A stretch of DNA of 7,064 bases from Melioribacteraceae bacterium (GTDB lineage: Bacteria; Bacteroidota; Ignavibacteria; Ignavibacteriales; Melioribacteraceae), in the NCBI GenBank assembly GCA_015486905.1, contig WFQV01000246.1, positions 1 through 7,064 on the forward strand. Reading direction: 5' to 3'. The translations under genes and the position numbers were made by a program. Each line of letters begins with the position of its first letter. Position 1 is the stretch's first letter. Shown here piece after piece: positions 6,326-7,064 of the stretch. The notes under the pieces are model-generated. The model saw only the letters and a program-made list of their open reading frames with translations, did no database searches and was not told the origin of the DNA.

Positions 6326-6622
6326 CTACCAGTTTGCGTACTCTGTCTCTTCTTCGGATAAATATTTTAAGAATAATGCTTTTGTCTTTTCGGGCTGTTG
6401 GACTCTACAATTCTTTACAAGTTCGTAAGGGTTGAATGTTTTTTCACCTATTATTATTCCCGGGGAGGCTTTTAAGTTAAATTTTCCCCACAGCCTTTTT
6501 GCCTCTGGGTCGGTTTCAACGAATTTCACCTCATGAGGAATGTTGTTCTCCCTCAGAAAGCGGAGCATTACATCGCTTTTTCTACATTTTTTTGTCCGTA
6601 CAATTATTATCTTATTTGTCAT
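6326..6622 (-). CDS. Glutaredoxin-like thioredoxin-fold protein, single-Cys CRKS motif
   Basis: A small 98-residue thioredoxin-fold protein, the length of a glutaredoxin. The first strand IIIVRT (5-10) leads to K-K-C13-R-K-S16 where glutaredoxins have CPxC, so only the first cysteine is kept (monothiol CxxS type). Helix and second strand follow (FLRENNIPHEVKFVETDPEAKRLW, 22-45). The cis-proline loop is ASPGIIIGE (52-60, P54), equivalent to the VPxIxI loop of glutaredoxins. YELVKNC places a second cysteine at C72, which could act as a resolving thiol. It is not a CGFS iron-sulfur glutaredoxin. Role in thiol exchange or deglutathionylation-like chemistry is inferred from the fold; a low-molecular-weight thiol partner is unknown. 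It lies 106 bp downstream of another thioredoxin-fold gene and 75 bp upstream of the DUF4905-like gene. A weak AAGAAG site lies about 9 nt before the ATG. Confidence 0.75.
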   Translation of the reverse strand: MTNKIIIVRTKKCRKSDVMLRFLRENNIPHEVKFVETDPEAKRLWGKFNLKASPGIIIGEKTFNPYELVKNCRVQQPEKTKALFLKYLSEEETEYANW

Positions 6623-6689
6623 CTGTCTATTTCTTCTTAAAATATTTTCATTTTTCCTTTAATTACACACTAAGAACAAATCAAAAATT

Positions 6690-6724
6690 TTTCATTCTTC
6701 ATTTTTCATTTTTAATTCTTAATT
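6690..6724 (-). repeat. Five tandem 7-bp units (AATKAAR) in the gap between the two thioredoxin-fold genes
   Basis: Read on the minus strand, 35 bp divide exactly into AATTAAG, AATTAAA, AATGAAA, AATGAAG, AATGAAA: five consecutive heptads, consensus AAT(T/G)AA(G/A). The array starts 4 bp after the stop of the upstream gene. One further heptad-like copy (TTTCATT on the plus strand) is at 6646-6652. Variation is confined to positions 4 and 7 of the unit, always as T/G and A/G. From memory, similar AATTAAGAATGAA-type runs occur in intergenic DNA of Bacteroidota and relatives; the function is unknown. The rest of the 106-bp gap shows no hairpin or promoter I can support. Confidence 0.7.
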
Positions 6725-6728
6725 TTAC

Positions 6729-7064
6729 TTAGTCCATCCAAGGGTACATTCTTGCCTGAAGGCTGAGCGGGTATTTCCTCACGATTTTGTCCATCGTAGC
6801 ACTGAAAGTTTTGTTGTCCCAGTTTCGCAAATATTCCGCCTGCCCTTGCAGAAAGAGAAGCTCGGCAGCCCGTGTGTTCGTTTCAAAGCGAGCAGAATTT
6901 TCTTTAATTAATTCAATTACTTCGTTGTACTTCCCGTGTGGTAGTAAATATTTCGAACGTGCAATCAGCAGAAAGACGAGAAAATCCTCAACGTTCAAGT
7001 AGCCGTCAAACGAATAGTAAAGCTTTTCACGGTAATCCAGGATGTAAAACGAAGGCGTCCAAAT
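6729..7064 (-). CDS. Thioredoxin-family protein with C-terminal helical repeat, N-terminus outside the window
   Basis: The reading frame is open to the window edge, so only the last 111 residues are present. The visible part begins IWTPSFYILDYREKLYYSFDGYLNVEDFL: WTPSFYILD is the cis-proline loop and strand of a thioredoxin domain (P at visible residue 4), and FDGYL is the usual end strand before the last helix. The following 80 residues (GKYNEVIELIKENSARF, RAAELLFLQGQAEYLRNWDN, MDKIVRKYPLSLQARMY) look like TPR-type helical hairpins. This combination is known in a family of thioredoxin-like proteins with 'WTPT..VLD..G' followed by repeats that track 'Y-YPDS' patterns. The catalytic CxxC would lie upstream and cannot be checked. 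A TTG at 6998-6996 is internal, not the start. It is followed on the same strand by the 98-residue glutaredoxin-like gene, suggesting a redox pair. Confidence 0.75.
   Translation of the reverse strand: MWTPSFYILDYREKLYYSFDGYLNVEDFLVFLLIARSKYLLPHGKYNEVIELIKENSARFETNTRAAELLFLQGQAEYLRNWDNKTFSATMDKIVRKYPLSLQARMYPWMD

Noticed and set aside
6690..6724. CRISPR-like array
   Set aside because: Units are 7 bp and contiguous with no spacers.
6729..6998. TTG at 6998-6996 as start of a complete 89-residue gene
   Set aside because: The frame stays open upstream to the window edge and encodes WTPSFYILD and FDGYL, the end of a thioredoxin domain, so the gene is truncated by the window and not short.

Overview
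This window looks like chromosomal DNA from the Bacteroidota/Chlorobiota/Ignavibacteriota side of the tree, most likely an Ignavibacteria-type organism (inference). The main clue is that both plus-strand proteins end in a Por/type IX secretion (T9SS) sorting domain of the form 'NYPNPFNP-TTIKFSI-VYDMLGREV-LASGTYIY-KKM-L-K', a style abundant in Ignavibacteria and relatives. AT-rich intergenic DNA and a large palindromic interspersed repeat of a kind common in these groups agree with this.

Layout. Positions 58-3813 (plus strand) hold two exported proteins. The first is a 792-residue GHL10/DUF187 glycoside-hydrolase-like enzyme with three fibronectin-III-like domains. The second is a 442-residue beta-propeller-like protein. 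Both carry signal peptides and C-terminal sorting domains, so they should end up on the cell surface or outside. Positions 3814-4030 separate convergent genes and are almost filled by a ~172-bp imperfect palindrome containing two very GC-rich hairpins. Positions 6250-4031 (minus strand) hold a tight three-gene cluster: a DUF4905-like protein, an AMMECR1-domain protein and a Memo-family protein, with 3 bp at each junction. The last two are components A and B of the AmmeMemoRadiSam set; its third member, a radical SAM enzyme, is not in the window. Positions 7064-6326 (minus strand) hold two thioredoxin-fold genes: the C-terminal part of a thioredoxin-plus-helical-repeat protein cut by the window edge, and a 98-residue glutaredoxin-like protein with a single-cysteine CRKS motif. 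Five tandem copies of a 7-bp unit lie between them.

How the genes may work together. The plus-strand pair is probably a surface/cell-wall module; GHL10 relatives such as E. coli DigH cut peptidoglycan glycan strands. The minus-strand set combines a metal-binding-type protein (Memo) and its usual partner AMMECR1 with an uncharacterised family and, upstream, two thiol/disulfide proteins. The function of AMMECR1/Memo in bacteria is not established, and DUF4905 plus the redox genes as partners is the most notable lead here. I see no tRNA, rRNA, CRISPR array, transposase or phage gene.
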